Source: Mucor racemosus
Taxonomy: Eukaryota > Mucoromycota > Mucoromycetes > Mucorales > Mucoraceae
Assembly (NCBI GenBank): GCA_027405735.1
Contig: JAPEHQ010000007.1
Location: 1,513,001 to 1,577,000 of the forward strand
DNA: 64,000 bases
Direction of reading: 5' to 3'
Both the position numbers and the translations under genes were made by a program. Below the pieces are notes generated by a model. That model was not told the origin of the DNA, did not search any database, and was given only the letters and a program-made list of their open reading frames with translations. The number at the start of each line of letters is the position of its first letter. Positions within the stretch are counted from its first letter, which is position 1. Positions 19,832-29,825 of this stretch are shown in pieces.

Positions 19832-22661
19832 ATCTTTTCCCCCCCCCTTCAGAAAATATATTATTAATAAATTTGCTTTCTTCTATTTGGTTGTATTGAA
19901 TATCAGATGTGGAAATACTTGGAAATGTCGACGAACACGCCTTGAAATCAGTTTTATTAGAGGTTGGACGCGTTCGAGAATTTATTGTAGGGCTTTTCCT
20001 TGTTAATCCAATACAATTAATTTCTGATTGTGGAAAATCAAGTGGAACAATTTTGTTTGAGTTAGTTTCTTTTAAGGTAAAAGAAGAATTGTCATTATGA
20101 ATAGTAGACTTATGAATTGTTTTAGAGTGAAGATGAGAATTATTATTGTTTTGATCAATCGTTTTGTTAATTGAGTCAAGTTCAACATTGGAAATTAATG
20201 AGCAAGCAAATAGACAAGGCGAATAGTTGGTAAAATCATTATTATTATTATTCGAATTATTCATATTATTGTGAGGAACAGTTAAGCTGTCATCATCATC
20301 ATCGTCGTTATCAACTACATCTACAAAATTTCCAAATCCTTCACGAGGAAAACCAACAGCAGCAGGAATGATTAGTTCTTCCATTTGATCATCATCTTGA
20401 ACTACTAAAGGTAAGGATACAGGAGTCAAAATATCATCTTGTTCAGGGAACATGTTGGGAGGTCCAACGAGCAGGGATATGACGCTCAAGGCGTCGCCAA
20501 AATTGTCTTGGTAATGTTCAAAGATTGGATTCATCCAGTTGTTGTCGAGAGGATCTGGAGTAATGTTGTTAATAGAATAATTGTTGATTAATAAATTTGG
20601 TAAAACTGTTTCCAGCTGTTCTGCGAGATATTGTTCAAAAGATTGTTGTTGCAATTGTTCGTCCCATTCTGGGATCCATTGTTCTATTTGATTGACGGTA
20701 TCGCTCCAATTGGTATTATTGTTGGCTGTTGGTTCACCCCAACCGGTGGTAGTATTGGCGTCATTAAGAGGAGCAGGATGTTGAGGCACGGTAACCTGAT
20801 TACAAAAATCTTCTTCATCCGAGGAGATTGTGATGGGAGAGGAAGCGGTAAAGGTGACAGGAGAACTATGGATGAGGGATACAGAAGTAGATGGTGTTGC
20901 GCTGGAAACGCGGAAAGGTCGTTTGCAAGAAGCAAAGCCCACGTCAAAATCTACTGGCGTACAGGTGGTGGTGAGACATTTCATGTTGACCTTGTTGTCA
21001 TGAAATGTAATGATAGGTTGATGTTTCTTCATCCATTCCATACCTAGAATAACTGGGAAAGAGCAAGTTTCCAAAATACGAAAAATTGTTGTTTCTTCAT
21101 GGTGGGTACCATTTAGTCTCATAGTGATGGCACAACAAGCCTTGCAAGTATAGGATGTACCATCGGCGAGTCGGTAAGTTGTACGGTCCTCCATAGGAAA
21201 TTTTTCAATGGTTACTCCAAGGTAGTCGGCCCATTCTAGAGATACAAAATTGTGGATCGCACCAGTATCGACGAGAGCGTCAGCACCGGTAGCATCTTCT
21301 TCATTGTCACCATGGTGGAGGGTAACAGGAAGGACGATTATAGAATCACACTTGGATGTGGTCACCTTTTTTATCTCACCGATCTCTAAGGTTTCGAGTA
21401 AGTTAGTTACTCGTCTACGTTTTCCAGTGATGACAGAGTCATCGATGCTGCTGGAAATGGTGTGGTTGTCCCTTTCCACAATAAGAGATAAGACGTTGGA
21501 AGTAGTTTTCTTCTTGTTTGGACAGTTGTTGTTAAAATGCCCTTTTCCACCACAGTAGAGACAGAGTTGATTATTCTTGCGGAAGTCCTTGACAGCCTGG
21601 GTCAAAGGCTTGTGCTGGTTGATTGCGCCTAATTCCATAGGGGTAGCAGTAGAGTTGTTGTTGGTTGAGTTCATGTTTGTAGAATTGGTTTTTGAATAAA
21701 GATAATTTGGACGAGAGTTGTAATTTTTATGCTGGTTTTTATAATTGTTTGAATGTTTTTGATTACCATTATTATTATTTGAATTTGGATGTTTCTGCAC
21801 AGCATAAAATAAGTTGTCGATTTCAATTGAGGCAGACATTACTTCGTTAAGGGTTTTGCATTTAGGTCTTCTTGCAAGTTCCTTAATTATAAAATCCTTT
21901 AGATTTAATTTAAATTGGGAGATCAGGGCATCGTCGTTCCATTTTAACAACATGGATAGACGTCTAAATTCAGTAGCATAAACAGAGACAGGACCGTTCT
22001 GTTTCAATGCTCGGATTGATGCTTCGGCATTGACGATTGGATTCGTATCACCAAAAGCTTTAGTAATTGTTTCTTTGAATACTTTGAAGTTGGTTAAAAT
22101 CTCAGGGGGATTTTCAGAATAGATATCTTGCAAGTACGGCTCCATGTATGCAAATGCTACATTGGTCATATAGCTAATGGCATACAGTACCTTAGCTTGG
22201 TCTGATTCGAACCGAGCAGGGTTACTTGCAAATACCAGGATTAATTGGGAAAAGAAGGCATTACACTGGTTAGCTTTTCCAGAGAATGGATTGGGTTCCT
22301 TCACCTTCATCATGGGAGGAATATTTCGTGGAGTAGAGGTAGTAGCAATATTTATGACAGGCGTGGCGTTAGCTTCTGCTACACGCTGCTCTTCGAGCAA
22401 GTTAGCCTTAAGTACTACATGGTTATCAATAAACTCTTGGATTTCTTCACCCAAAGCTTTGATAGCCGTTTCAGCTTGGGAAAGTACATTGTTGATTTCA
22501 CTATTAAGCTTTTCATGCAGATTATTTTCAACGAGACTTAGAGTATTGGAAAAGGTTTCCAACTGTGCAGGTATACTTTCCTGCAAGGCTTGAAATTGAC
22601 TTAAAAAGTTATTTAAGAATTGGATCTGTTCTTCAGACAGATTGTTATCAGATGAGAACAT
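19779..22661 (-). CDS. Element B Gag-protease
   Basis: 960-aa frame starting at an ATG 124 bp inside the 5' LTR. The N-terminal 100 residues are helical, followed by a Gag-like core (about 120-290) and an Asn-rich basic linker. A CCHC zinc knuckle CLYCGGKGHFNNNC has C367, C370, H375 and C380. A retropepsin has the DTGA active site (D465), with a later VILGMEWM strand typical of Gypsy proteases. Then comes an unusual 350-residue Ser/Asn/Asp-rich tail. Near the end the frame crosses a run of nine G (19839-19847 on the plus strand as C9) and stops at TGA 19781-19779. The leader before the ATG contains an imperfect 33-bp tandem duplication (AGGCAAATTAA units). Confidence 0.9.
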   Translation of the reverse strand: MFSSDNNLSEEQIQFLNNFLSQFQALQESIPAQLETFSNTLSLVENNLHEKLNSEINNVLSQAETAIKALGEEIQEFIDNHVVLKANLLEEQRVAEANATPVINIATTSTPRNIPPMMKVKEPNPFSGKANQCNAFFSQLILVFASNPARFESDQAKVLYAISYMTNVAFAYMEPYLQDIYSENPPEILTNFKVFKETITKAFGDTNPIVNAEASIRALKQNGPVSVYATEFRRLSMLLKWNDDALISQFKLNLKDFIIKELARRPKCKTLNEVMSASIEIDNLFYAVQKHPNSNNNNGNQKHSNNYKNQHKNYNSRPNYLYSKTNSTNMNSTNNNSTATPMELGAINQHKPLTQAVKDFRKNNQLCLYCGGKGHFNNNCPNKKKTTSNVLSLIVERDNHTISSSIDDSVITGKRRRVTNLLETLEIGEIKKVTTSKCDSIIVLPVTLHHGDNEEDATGADALVDTGAIHNFVSLEWADYLGVTIEKFPMEDRTTYRLADGTSYTCKACCAITMRLNGTHHEETTIFRILETCSFPVILGMEWMKKHQPIITFHDNKVNMKCLTTTCTPVDFDVGFASCKRPFRVSSATPSTSVSLIHSSPVTFTASSPITISSDEEDFCNQVTVPQHPAPLNDANTTTGWGEPTANNNTNWSDTVNQIEQWIPEWDEQLQQQSFEQYLAEQLETVLPNLLINNYSINNITPDPLDNNWMNPIFEHYQDNFGDALSVISLLVGPPNMFPEQDDILTPVSLPLVVQDDDQMEELIIPAAVGFPREGFGNFVDVVDNDDDDDDSLTVPHNNMNNSNNNNNDFTNYSPCLFACSLISNVELDSINKTIDQNNNNSHLHSKTIHKSTIHNDNSSFTLKETNSNKIVPLDFPQSEINCIGLTRKSPTINSRTRPTSNKTDFKACSSTFPSISTSDIQYNQIEESKFINNIFSEGGGKRFATRKDNEKRFFHITTG

Positions 22662-22774
22662 TACAGAATTAATTTGATAGGCAAATTAAACAAGGATAGA
22701 CAGGATTGCTAGGCAAATTAACAGGGACAGACAAGATTATTCAGGGGCTAAGCTTAAGCTTTATGCGGTATTGG

Positions 22775-22783
22775 GTCAGTTCT
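22775..22783 (-). promoter_or_regulatory. Self-priming site of element B
   Basis: Two nt inside the 5' LTR the minus strand reads AGAACTGAC. Its exact complement GTCAGTTCT lies in the LTR itself (22885-22893) about 40 nt after a TATAAATA box, where the RNA could begin. This is the Tf1 arrangement, in which the 5' end of the transcript folds back to prime reverse transcription. Confidence 0.6.
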
Positions 22784-22785
22784 AA

Positions 22786-23184
22786 TATCAGGGTTATATT
22801 ATATAAGGGGCAGGAGACACAGACAAAGGCTTATTTGTTATGTTAAGGTTTATTTCAGAATATATAATAAGGAAAATGATGAGGAGAACTGACGAAGAAA
22901 TAAAAGGAATTATGAAAATAAGATGGTTATTTATACTAAATTATTCAAGAGTCTAGTTCCCTTCATGAACTAGACTTCAGGGACACAGTGTTACTGAATT
23001 ACTCTATAACTTGAATGCGAGTAAGTTGATATTGTAATGTGGTCATTGGTTGTGCCGCAGTGCGGGTAGTAATAGAATGTCTTGCATAAGCTGGAGATTG
23101 ATATGCAATTCGGATAAGGTAATAATGCGTGATATGTTTAGGATAGTAGTATAATAATAGATTAAGCTTGACAGGTTCATGACA
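22786..23184 (-). repeat. 5' LTR of element B
   Basis: 399 bp, identical by eye to 15488-15886; would drive transcription towards lower coordinates. Confidence 0.95.
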
Positions 23185-24558
23185 GAGTACTTGTAGATCT
23201 CGTGTAATTGGAACCAATTCAACCGGGCGACGAGCACTAACTGGGTTCACCTTTTCCCCAATTGGATTTGACATTGAACTTAAATCACTACTAGTTGGAA
23301 TGTTTGTGTTTTGTTGATTCATAGAAGGTGTTAACGAGGGGTTCTCAGGAGTAACAGATGAAGGGGCCACATTATTAGAATCAATCATTGTAATAATTTG
23401 ATTAATATCATGTAGTTGTTTATTCTTTTTCTCAACAATTTTATCACATAAAGACAGCAAATAAGAAGAACCATGAGATTTATTATTAGACGATGATGCG
23501 CTACACTGACTACAATCACAATTGTGCTGTTCCTCTGAACTGATATCTTCAATACAATTCAAAGCACCAACGGACTTGAAAATCTTGTTGCGAATATTAA
23601 TATCTAATTTATCAAATGCATGCATGATATCCAAAGCACGAGCAAAACAATCGGTTGTCATATGTCCAATTTTTTTACAATAATAACAAGTGACATTAGG
23701 GTCGTAAGGTCTGCTTTTATTGTTTCGATGGCGCTGGTTATTGTAGTTCTTGTTGTTATTGTTGTTATTGTTGTTGTTGCTGTTGTAGCCCTTGTTGTTG
23801 TTGTTGTAATTCTTGCTGTTGTTTTTGTAATACTGGTTGTTGTTGTTTTTACGATTTTGCATAATTGCATCGAGTTCCATGGCTTGAACATCGTTGTTAC
23901 GGTTGTAATCCTTGTATCCAGAGTTACTTTGAGCGCCTGAAGTGATTTCGGGATGATGTGCGAATTCATATGCTAAGGAATCAGAAAATAATTTCTCCAA
24001 TGTACGATTTTCAATTCTCATTGAACGGATCTGAGCGATCAAATCTTTATCCTTTAGTCCACGCATAAATCTATCACATTTTTCTCTTTCATTAATATCT
24101 TTGATGGGGATTACTGCATCCATAAATCTATCAACATAATCTCTGATAGATCCAGTTTGATGGATTGTCACAAGTAAATCTCGCGCTAAGTCTTGATCAT
24201 TTGAAGGACGAAAATTTGTGATGAGAATAATTTTTAGCTGTTCCCATGTAGTTGGCGTCTCGAAATTACTATCCGGATCCTCGTAATGCGAAATAATAGT
24301 TGCGGCACGTCCTGATAATAAGGAAGAAGCAAAATTGTAAGTTTTTGTTTCACTCCACATATTGTGTGTTTTTTGTTTTTCAATTAGTCGGATCCATGCA
24401 TCAATCTCTGACGCATCACGATTACCACTGTAAGTAGGTGGTGTAGACAGCTTTGTTTGGGGGGATTGTGATTCCATGAAAGCCCTCATCATGTTGGTCA
24501 TCATTTGTTGATTTTGCTCAGCAAACATTGCGGCATTAAACTGTTGGTGATCACCCAT
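23185..24558 (-). CDS. Element A Gag half (interrupted 5' part of gag-pol)
   Basis: 458 codons from the ATG at 24558 to the element B insertion point. In this copy the frame runs on into the element B LTR and stops at 22999 after about 60 foreign residues. The Gag core (about 40-210) has the retrotrans_gag-type helices (YDWIRLIE-like, LARDLLV, RFM.GLKD). Then comes an Asn/Lys-rich run and one CCHC knuckle CYYCKKIGHMTTDC (C291, C294, H299, C304). Leaving out element B and one GAGTA copy, the frame passes straight into the Pol half at 15482, with no stop and no shift. The original element therefore had a single fused frame. Confidence 0.92.
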
Positions 24559-24993
24559 TTGTTGTGTTTTATAATAATCGAGTTGATTAAGAGTGTATAT
24601 AAGTTGATTATTAATGTAGTTTGATTTGATGTAATTTGAATAAGATTTGGAGTTGTAAATTGAATGCGAGAAATTTGAGATCTTGTGTATTTAAGCAGTT
24701 CAATTTCGACAAATAAGGGTTCTACAAGCTGGAATATAATCACTAGCGAGAACGTAGCAGATATGAGTGTTCTACGAGCAGTAAAAAGCGAGAACAACTA
24801 AAATAATTTATATGAGGGGTGGATATTATGATTCAGTAAATGGTTCTGATCTAGTAATTATGTTTCGATCTTTTCCTTTTAGTGAATACTTATCCGGCGT
24901 GCCTTGAAGTTCGACTTTTTGTTTACTTATTTGCTATAGGCGACAAACAAGAAAAAAAAGGAGATAAAAAAAAATACGAAAGTTGCTACCAAT
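24559..24993 (-). promoter_or_regulatory. Element A leader with primer-binding site
   Basis: A 435-bp untranslated leader between the 5' LTR and the Gag ATG. Next to the LTR (24991 downwards) the minus strand reads TGGTAGCAACTTTCG. The first 7-8 nt are what an initiator Met tRNA 3' end would pair with; the rest does not clearly fit, so the primer is not certain. The leader also contains AAC-rich and GTTCTAC repeats. Confidence 0.6.
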
Positions 24994-25328
24994 TGTCAGA
25001 TACAAATATATAGATTTAGTATTTGTATCTGGTGAGTCTGATCAATAATAATAGTAATAACAATAATAATATTATACTAAGATAGTATGTAGTAAATATA
25101 TATTATAGTTTTGTAGTTAGATAGAATAAAAGGTGTCTTTATTATTAATACGGTTGTACCGTCAAGATATTCAATATACTTTGTGTAATCATATTTAATC
25201 TTTGTTTGATATTTCTTGTTGCTGGTATTTTAGGTTTAAACTTCCGTTTCTTATTTCGGTTGGAGTTCAACATCTCAATGATATCCTGCAGATCAGGATC
25301 ACTACTTGTATTAACACTGATACTGACA
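24994..25328 (-). repeat. 5' LTR of element A
   Basis: 335 bp, one visible C/T difference from 10919-11253 (near 25309 versus 11235). Its outer end is followed by AAAT and then the tRNA-Ser gene. Confidence 0.93.
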
Positions 25329-25339
25329 AAATATAAAAA

Positions 25340-25421
25340 GTCGCTTTGTCCGAGTGGTTAAGGAGTATGACTAGAAATCATATACGCTCTGCGTGCGCAG
25401 GTTCAAATCCTGCAGGCGACG
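25340..25421 (+). tRNA. tRNA-Ser(AGA): tRNA-Ser (anticodon AGA)
   Basis: 82 nt, intronless. The acceptor stem GTCGCTT pairs with AGGCGAC, with discriminator G at 25421. The D-arm is CCGAGTGGTTAAGG (A box) and the anticodon loop is CTAGAAA with AGA at 25373-25375. A long variable arm (CGCTCTGCGTGCG region) marks the type II fold of serine tRNAs. The T-arm is CAGGTTCAAATCCTG (B box). No CCA is encoded. A Pol III T-run follows. Confidence 0.97.
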
Positions 25422-25426
25422 ATATA

Positions 25427-25431
25427 TTTTT
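25427..25431 (+). terminator. Pol III terminator of tRNA-Ser
   Basis: A run of five T starting 6 nt after the tRNA 3' end. Confidence 0.8.
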
Positions 25432-26890
25432 GCAAAAATCGACGATGCAGTGAATGTAGTTGCTATTTACTTGATTTTGTCGTGATTGTCGTAGAAGTTT
25501 TAACTCTTTTGTTACACAGTAATAATAGTATAAATATTAGATTTTAAATGTCAAACTTAATAAACATTGTCTTTTAACTTATAACTGTATTTGTCTCATT
25601 ACATTATTATTATCACGACATGATAATAAGAAATTTAGAGATACTGTAATTTATACTATTTTGATTTGTGTAACAAAATATTTAAGTTGCTACGACAACT
25701 GATCTAACTTTTGGGGTTAATCTTGTAAACTATTTTTTGTTCTCAACTAATAGAAGTGCATAGCTTGTACATGAATTCTTACGGAATACAAAAAATACAA
25801 TTCATACTTTCATTAAATAGTATACTGTTACATTCTTTCCTTTACAAATTTAACAAGGGTTTGTGATATATTAATACAATTATCAAATGAATTTCATAAA
25901 TTAAGATTGATAATTCGATATAATTAATATAAAAATATTTGTAGGTTTGAATTCAATTCATATATAACTTATTGTTTTATCTAAAAAAAAGCGCATTGTT
26001 CCTAAATGGTTATGACTATGATGCCAATACTGTATATATAATTTTGAGGAGGTCTCGAACCGAATTATATGAATATAAGATGTGTCTATTTTTTTTAAAA
26101 AGTGTGATTATCAGCTATTCTCTTTTTAATTAATTATTTTCATGTTACATTGCATTAGACGTTAAAGAACCTAAGCTTCTTTATAAGATGTCAATGGCAA
26201 TAAGTGTTAGTTTTTACAGAAATTTATAGTTTATTTTCTAAAGATATTAGCCTGAGATACTTGATACCTTGATTACTGGAGTGATAAAACATATTTACTT
26301 GATATATCTATACTATTTTCATTGATTTACACTGATTTTCAAACCTTGTTAATGATCAAAAAGATCAAAATTATAAACAAGTGTACTGTTCGAAAACATG
26401 ATGAAATTGGTCATTTTATTATAAAATAATTCCTTCTATTACATTGATCTATTATGTATTTAACATAGAATCCTGAAATGTAGCAATTCCCTTAGTAATA
26501 TGATACAATATGAAATAACCATAAAAGAGAATTGTAGTAGAAAATGCGTTAATTAAACAAGTGTTACTTGAAATACACTATTTACAGTCCGTGTGCTATA
26601 ATTTTGCATTCAATGTGTTACGTTTCATTATGGTAATACTAGAAATCTTACCGCCTTGGAAATTTAAATTACCCCAAAAGCCGTGTGTATCGCACAGGTT
26701 AATTTCTGGGTTCATCAGATGTCATTATTTACATTGAGATGAATTGAAGAAGCCTTTATTTCCCTCTCTTTCTACCCATTTTTAACATTTGTATATTTGA
26801 TCCAAGCCGATTTCCATAATCACATTTTCCATCAACCTATAAGCGCCAAGAGGGGCGCCAACTGAATATAATATATAAATAAAAAAGGAA
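25432..26890. other. Intergenic, AT-rich
   Basis: About 1.46 kb with no protein gene. It contains one tRNA-like relic (25991-26068). The last 150 bp before 26891 are pyrimidine-rich and probably hold the promoter and 5' UTR of the next gene. Confidence 0.4.
25991..26068 (+). pseudogene. Possible decayed tRNA gene
   Basis: The order of elements is tRNA-like: GCGCATTG, then TCCTAAATGGTTATGAC (A-box-like), an anticodon-arm-sized gap, and GGTCTCGAACCG (a damaged B box). Stems no longer pair well, so if real it is a relic. Type cannot be assigned. Confidence 0.25.
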
Positions 26891-27840
26891 ATGATTTCAA
26901 CAATTGCAGCCTTGTATATCGCCACTGTTGCAGTGGAAGCAGCTTTATCAATATTTATTGCAATTAAAACATTTCTTCAACCGAGAAAAGTTCGTTATGT
27001 AATGCTAACCTTTAGTTTGATAACATTGACAGCAAGTATTGTTAATACTTTAACATATCTAACTGTAATTACAAGACATTGGAATGCATTTGCGTATCTC
27101 GTATCAACATTATTTATGCTTGTTGTGCACTTTTGGCTAAATTTAGACGTTGGAATGCATTTGAGAGTCGGCGGCATTGATTGGAAACATCCGCTCGTCT
27201 TGGCAGGCGCAGCGGGTCTTGGTGGATCCATGGCTTGTTTAGCAACACAAGTGATTATTTTGCTTATTCGAAATGATCCTTTTCCTGTACGAGCAGCCTT
27301 CATTACAGGCGTTTGTTTAGCTATATTCTGTGATAGTGCAGCCTACATATATGCGTTTTCATGTTTGATTCATTTGAAGAAGCGTAGAATACATGAAGGT
27401 CAATCAAAAACGACCTCTTTGGGCGTAAGAATCTAATAATGGACATTTAATACCAAGGTTTTACTGACTAATTTTAACTCTATTAGGTATGGTTCTTGCT
27501 AATTCAATCTATATGGTATATTATCTATGGTGTATTGTATATATGGTTTTTCTTTCAAACTTGGGAATACTTTCAAGTTCTTTTAGTGCTTGATTACTTT
27601 GCAAGATTTGCTCTATGTCTAATGTTCACTTGGGCACCACCAAATTTTGTTATTAAATTCATGTCGGGTAGATTGTTTTCGGATTTGTCACACAAAAGTA
27701 TTACTCTGAACGACAAGACGGAATATACCCAACATCAACAGTATAGTCAACAACAACAACAAGAAGAAGAAGATATTGAATCAACTAATAGAAATGACAT
27801 TTTTTATGCTAGTAATATTGCTATTGTTAGTAACAAATAA
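26891..27840 (+). CDS. Putative seven-transmembrane protein
   Basis: Two exons, 26891-27424 and 27487-27840, joined in frame (GGC|GTA) across a 62-bp intron; 295 aa. The ATG at 26891 gives an N-terminus that starts directly with a membrane segment. Seven hydrophobic stretches are visible at roughly residues 5-25, 35-60, 65-90, 100-125, 130-158, 179-202 and 208-230. The cytoplasmic-looking tail is hydrophilic with a Gln-rich run. This fits a GPCR-like or other 7TM receptor layout, but I recognise no family motif. The frame and membrane pattern are solid; function is unknown. Confidence 0.75.
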
Positions 27841-28009
27841 ACAAAAAGCCAAGTATTTTTAGCAAGTTGTTTGTTCGTTTTGTTGATCGTCTTCTTCCCT
27901 GCTCCGATAAATATAGTACTATTATTATCTAAGCCCAAATTTGCTTTAAATAGGCCTGTTCCTTTCTTCCTCTTCTTTCCTTCTTCTTTTTAGCTATTAA
28001 TATTAAAGA

Positions 28010-29175
28010 ATGAATAACAATAACAACCCAGATTTCAATCCATTTCGTGAAAATGAACTGTCGCCTGCAAGCTCTCCCCATGTAGGTTTTGCTGCAAAAT
28101 CACCTTCAATTATGCCAACTCCCGTATATGATGATGCTTCATCAGTTGGATCATCTCCATATCAATCTCCTGCTTTGTCAAATCCATCAGTAGCACAACC
28201 ATTATCACCATCTCCTCTTAGTAGACAAACTTATGAGCCAGATCAAAATAATAATGATAAAACAGAAGTTTATGGACCTACATTTACAGCCGAAGATCAA
28301 TACAACAACGCATCAAATGCACCTCCAGCCACAGGAGCCCTGCTAAGCAAAGGCTTTGTCCCACCAAACGAACAACCGGAAGAGATACAACTTTACGAAA
28401 CAAGTAATCAAAACGACAATAGAAATGTCTCTCCAGCCAATACTGATAATAATGTACCGCCACCACCTGAACAAAGCCGAGTAGACATTTTTATGGGTAA
28501 ACTAAAAGGATACCAGCAACCCAAGGATTTTAACAACTTGGAAGCAGGAAATAATAATAGAGGCTTAATTCATCCAATGCCACCTAAACAAAGAGGATTA
28601 GTATATAAACAGTTATTCGGTGGTGGATCTAGATTTGCTATTTTCACTTATGTATCCGGTATAATCATGATTGGAGTCTTTGTATACGAACTTATCAGAA
28701 ACAATGCACTTTCAGGTAGTGTCATTCAAACCAACCCTTTTAATCCAATGATTGGACCTAATTATATGGTAATTTATAGCAATTAATATCGCTATATCTC
28801 GTATTAATTTCTTGATTTAGGCCCTGATTAATATGGGAAGTAAATTTGTGCCTTGCATGAGAGATATTGCCGAATATCCAGCTACATTTACATTAGGAAA
28901 CTGCTATGCATCAACAGAATCTACATGTACAATTGAAGAAGTTTGCGGTTTTGGCGGTTTCAATGGTCAATCACCAAACCAAGGATTCAGATTCTTTTAT
29001 CCTATCTTTCTTCATGCAGGCGTTGTTCATATTCTTTTGAATTTAGTCACTCATTTTACAACAGGAAGTGAAATCGAACGTTCTTTGGGCATTATACGTT
29101 ATGTTGTTTTATATATTTTATCTGGTATTTGGGGTTTTATTCTTAGTGGTGTACTTGCTGGGCCTCTTGTTTGTA

Positions 29176-29214
<39 letters not shown>

Positions 29215-29674
29215 ATTTTGTTTTATTGAATAGAAAAGCAAATACTGACAGATTTACGCAGCTTCCATGGGATGTTCAGGCGCATTATTTGGCTTAATCG
29301 GTTATACAGTAGTGGAATTAATTGTTCAATGGAAGGAGATCAGAAATCCCGGCCGAGAATTCATGAAATTATTATTTGTCATTATTATTTCTTTGGTTTT
29401 AGGTCTATTACCTGGTCTTGATAATTTTGCTCATATTGGTGGATTAATTATGGGTTTATTACTTGGTGTTTTATTATCACCTAATCGTCCAAATGCATCT
29501 CGTCGTGCTATTATATTTACATGGATTGCAAGAATAGCCGCACTTGTTGTAATTATTGTGCTTTACATTGTCTTTTTGCGAATCTTTTATACCTCTACTG
29601 ATTTATCCACTATTTGTCCTAATTGTAAATATTTATCATGCTTGCCAGTAAATGGTTGGTGTGATACAGTTTAA
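28010..29674 (+). CDS. Rhomboid-family intramembrane serine protease with long cytosolic N-terminus
   Basis: Three exons, 28010-28768, 28821-29168 and 29252-29674; 509 aa. Residues 1-200 are Ser/Pro/Asn-rich and likely cytosolic. A first membrane helix (about 205-225) is followed by a lumenal loop with spaced cysteines. The rhomboid core comes next: FLHAGVVHILLNL (the H and N of the oxyanion region), MGCSGALFG with catalytic Ser378 (GxSG, with Cys in place of the usual Ala), and NFAHIGGLIMGLLLG with catalytic His430. Family knowledge: such proteins cleave membrane proteins in the secretory pathway. The second intron uses GTTTGT and holds a T36 run (29178-29213), so its length is likely unstable. 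Confidence 0.92.
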
Positions 29675-29825
29675 AATATTATTTTTATTTCAATTTGGTA
29701 TATTTATGATGATTCCAATTTCTTTAAATGATTGTATTTTGGTAAAACCTCACGTAAATAATCTAAATGTCTCGCATGAAGTGTTGCTTGGGTCTATATG
29801 CGTATTGTATAAATTAATAAACTTT

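Larger units (their letters stand above)
15488..23184 (-). mobile_element. Element B: chromodomain Ty3/Gypsy retrotransposon (Tf1/sushi-like) nested in element A
   Basis: LTRs of 399 bp (15488-15886 and 22786-23184) look identical base for base, so this insertion is very young. The perfect target duplication is GAGTA (15483-15487 and 23185-23189). It has two long frames: Gag-protease (22661-19779) and Pol with a C-terminal chromodomain (ending at 15920). There is no tRNA-type TGG primer site next to the 5' LTR; instead a 9-nt match to the LTR suggests self-priming. All motifs are intact, so the element may be active, apart from the frame shift between the two frames. Confidence 0.95.
10919..25328 (-). 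mobile_element. Element A: Ty3/Gypsy LTR retrotransposon inserted upstream of tRNA-Ser, disrupted by element B
   Basis: Two 335-bp LTRs (10919-11253 and 24994-25328) differ at one position I can see, so insertion was recent. Target duplication is AAAT (10915-10918 and 25329-25332). The PBS-like TGGTAGC lies 2 nt inside the 5' LTR, and a purine tract lies inside the 3' LTR. One gag-pol frame of about 1928 codons was cut by element B at a GAGTA target. Domain order is Gag with CCHC, protease, RT, RNase H, integrase, which is the Ty3/Gypsy order. No chromodomain is seen after the integrase. Its right end lies 11 bp from the tRNA gene. Confidence 0.93.
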
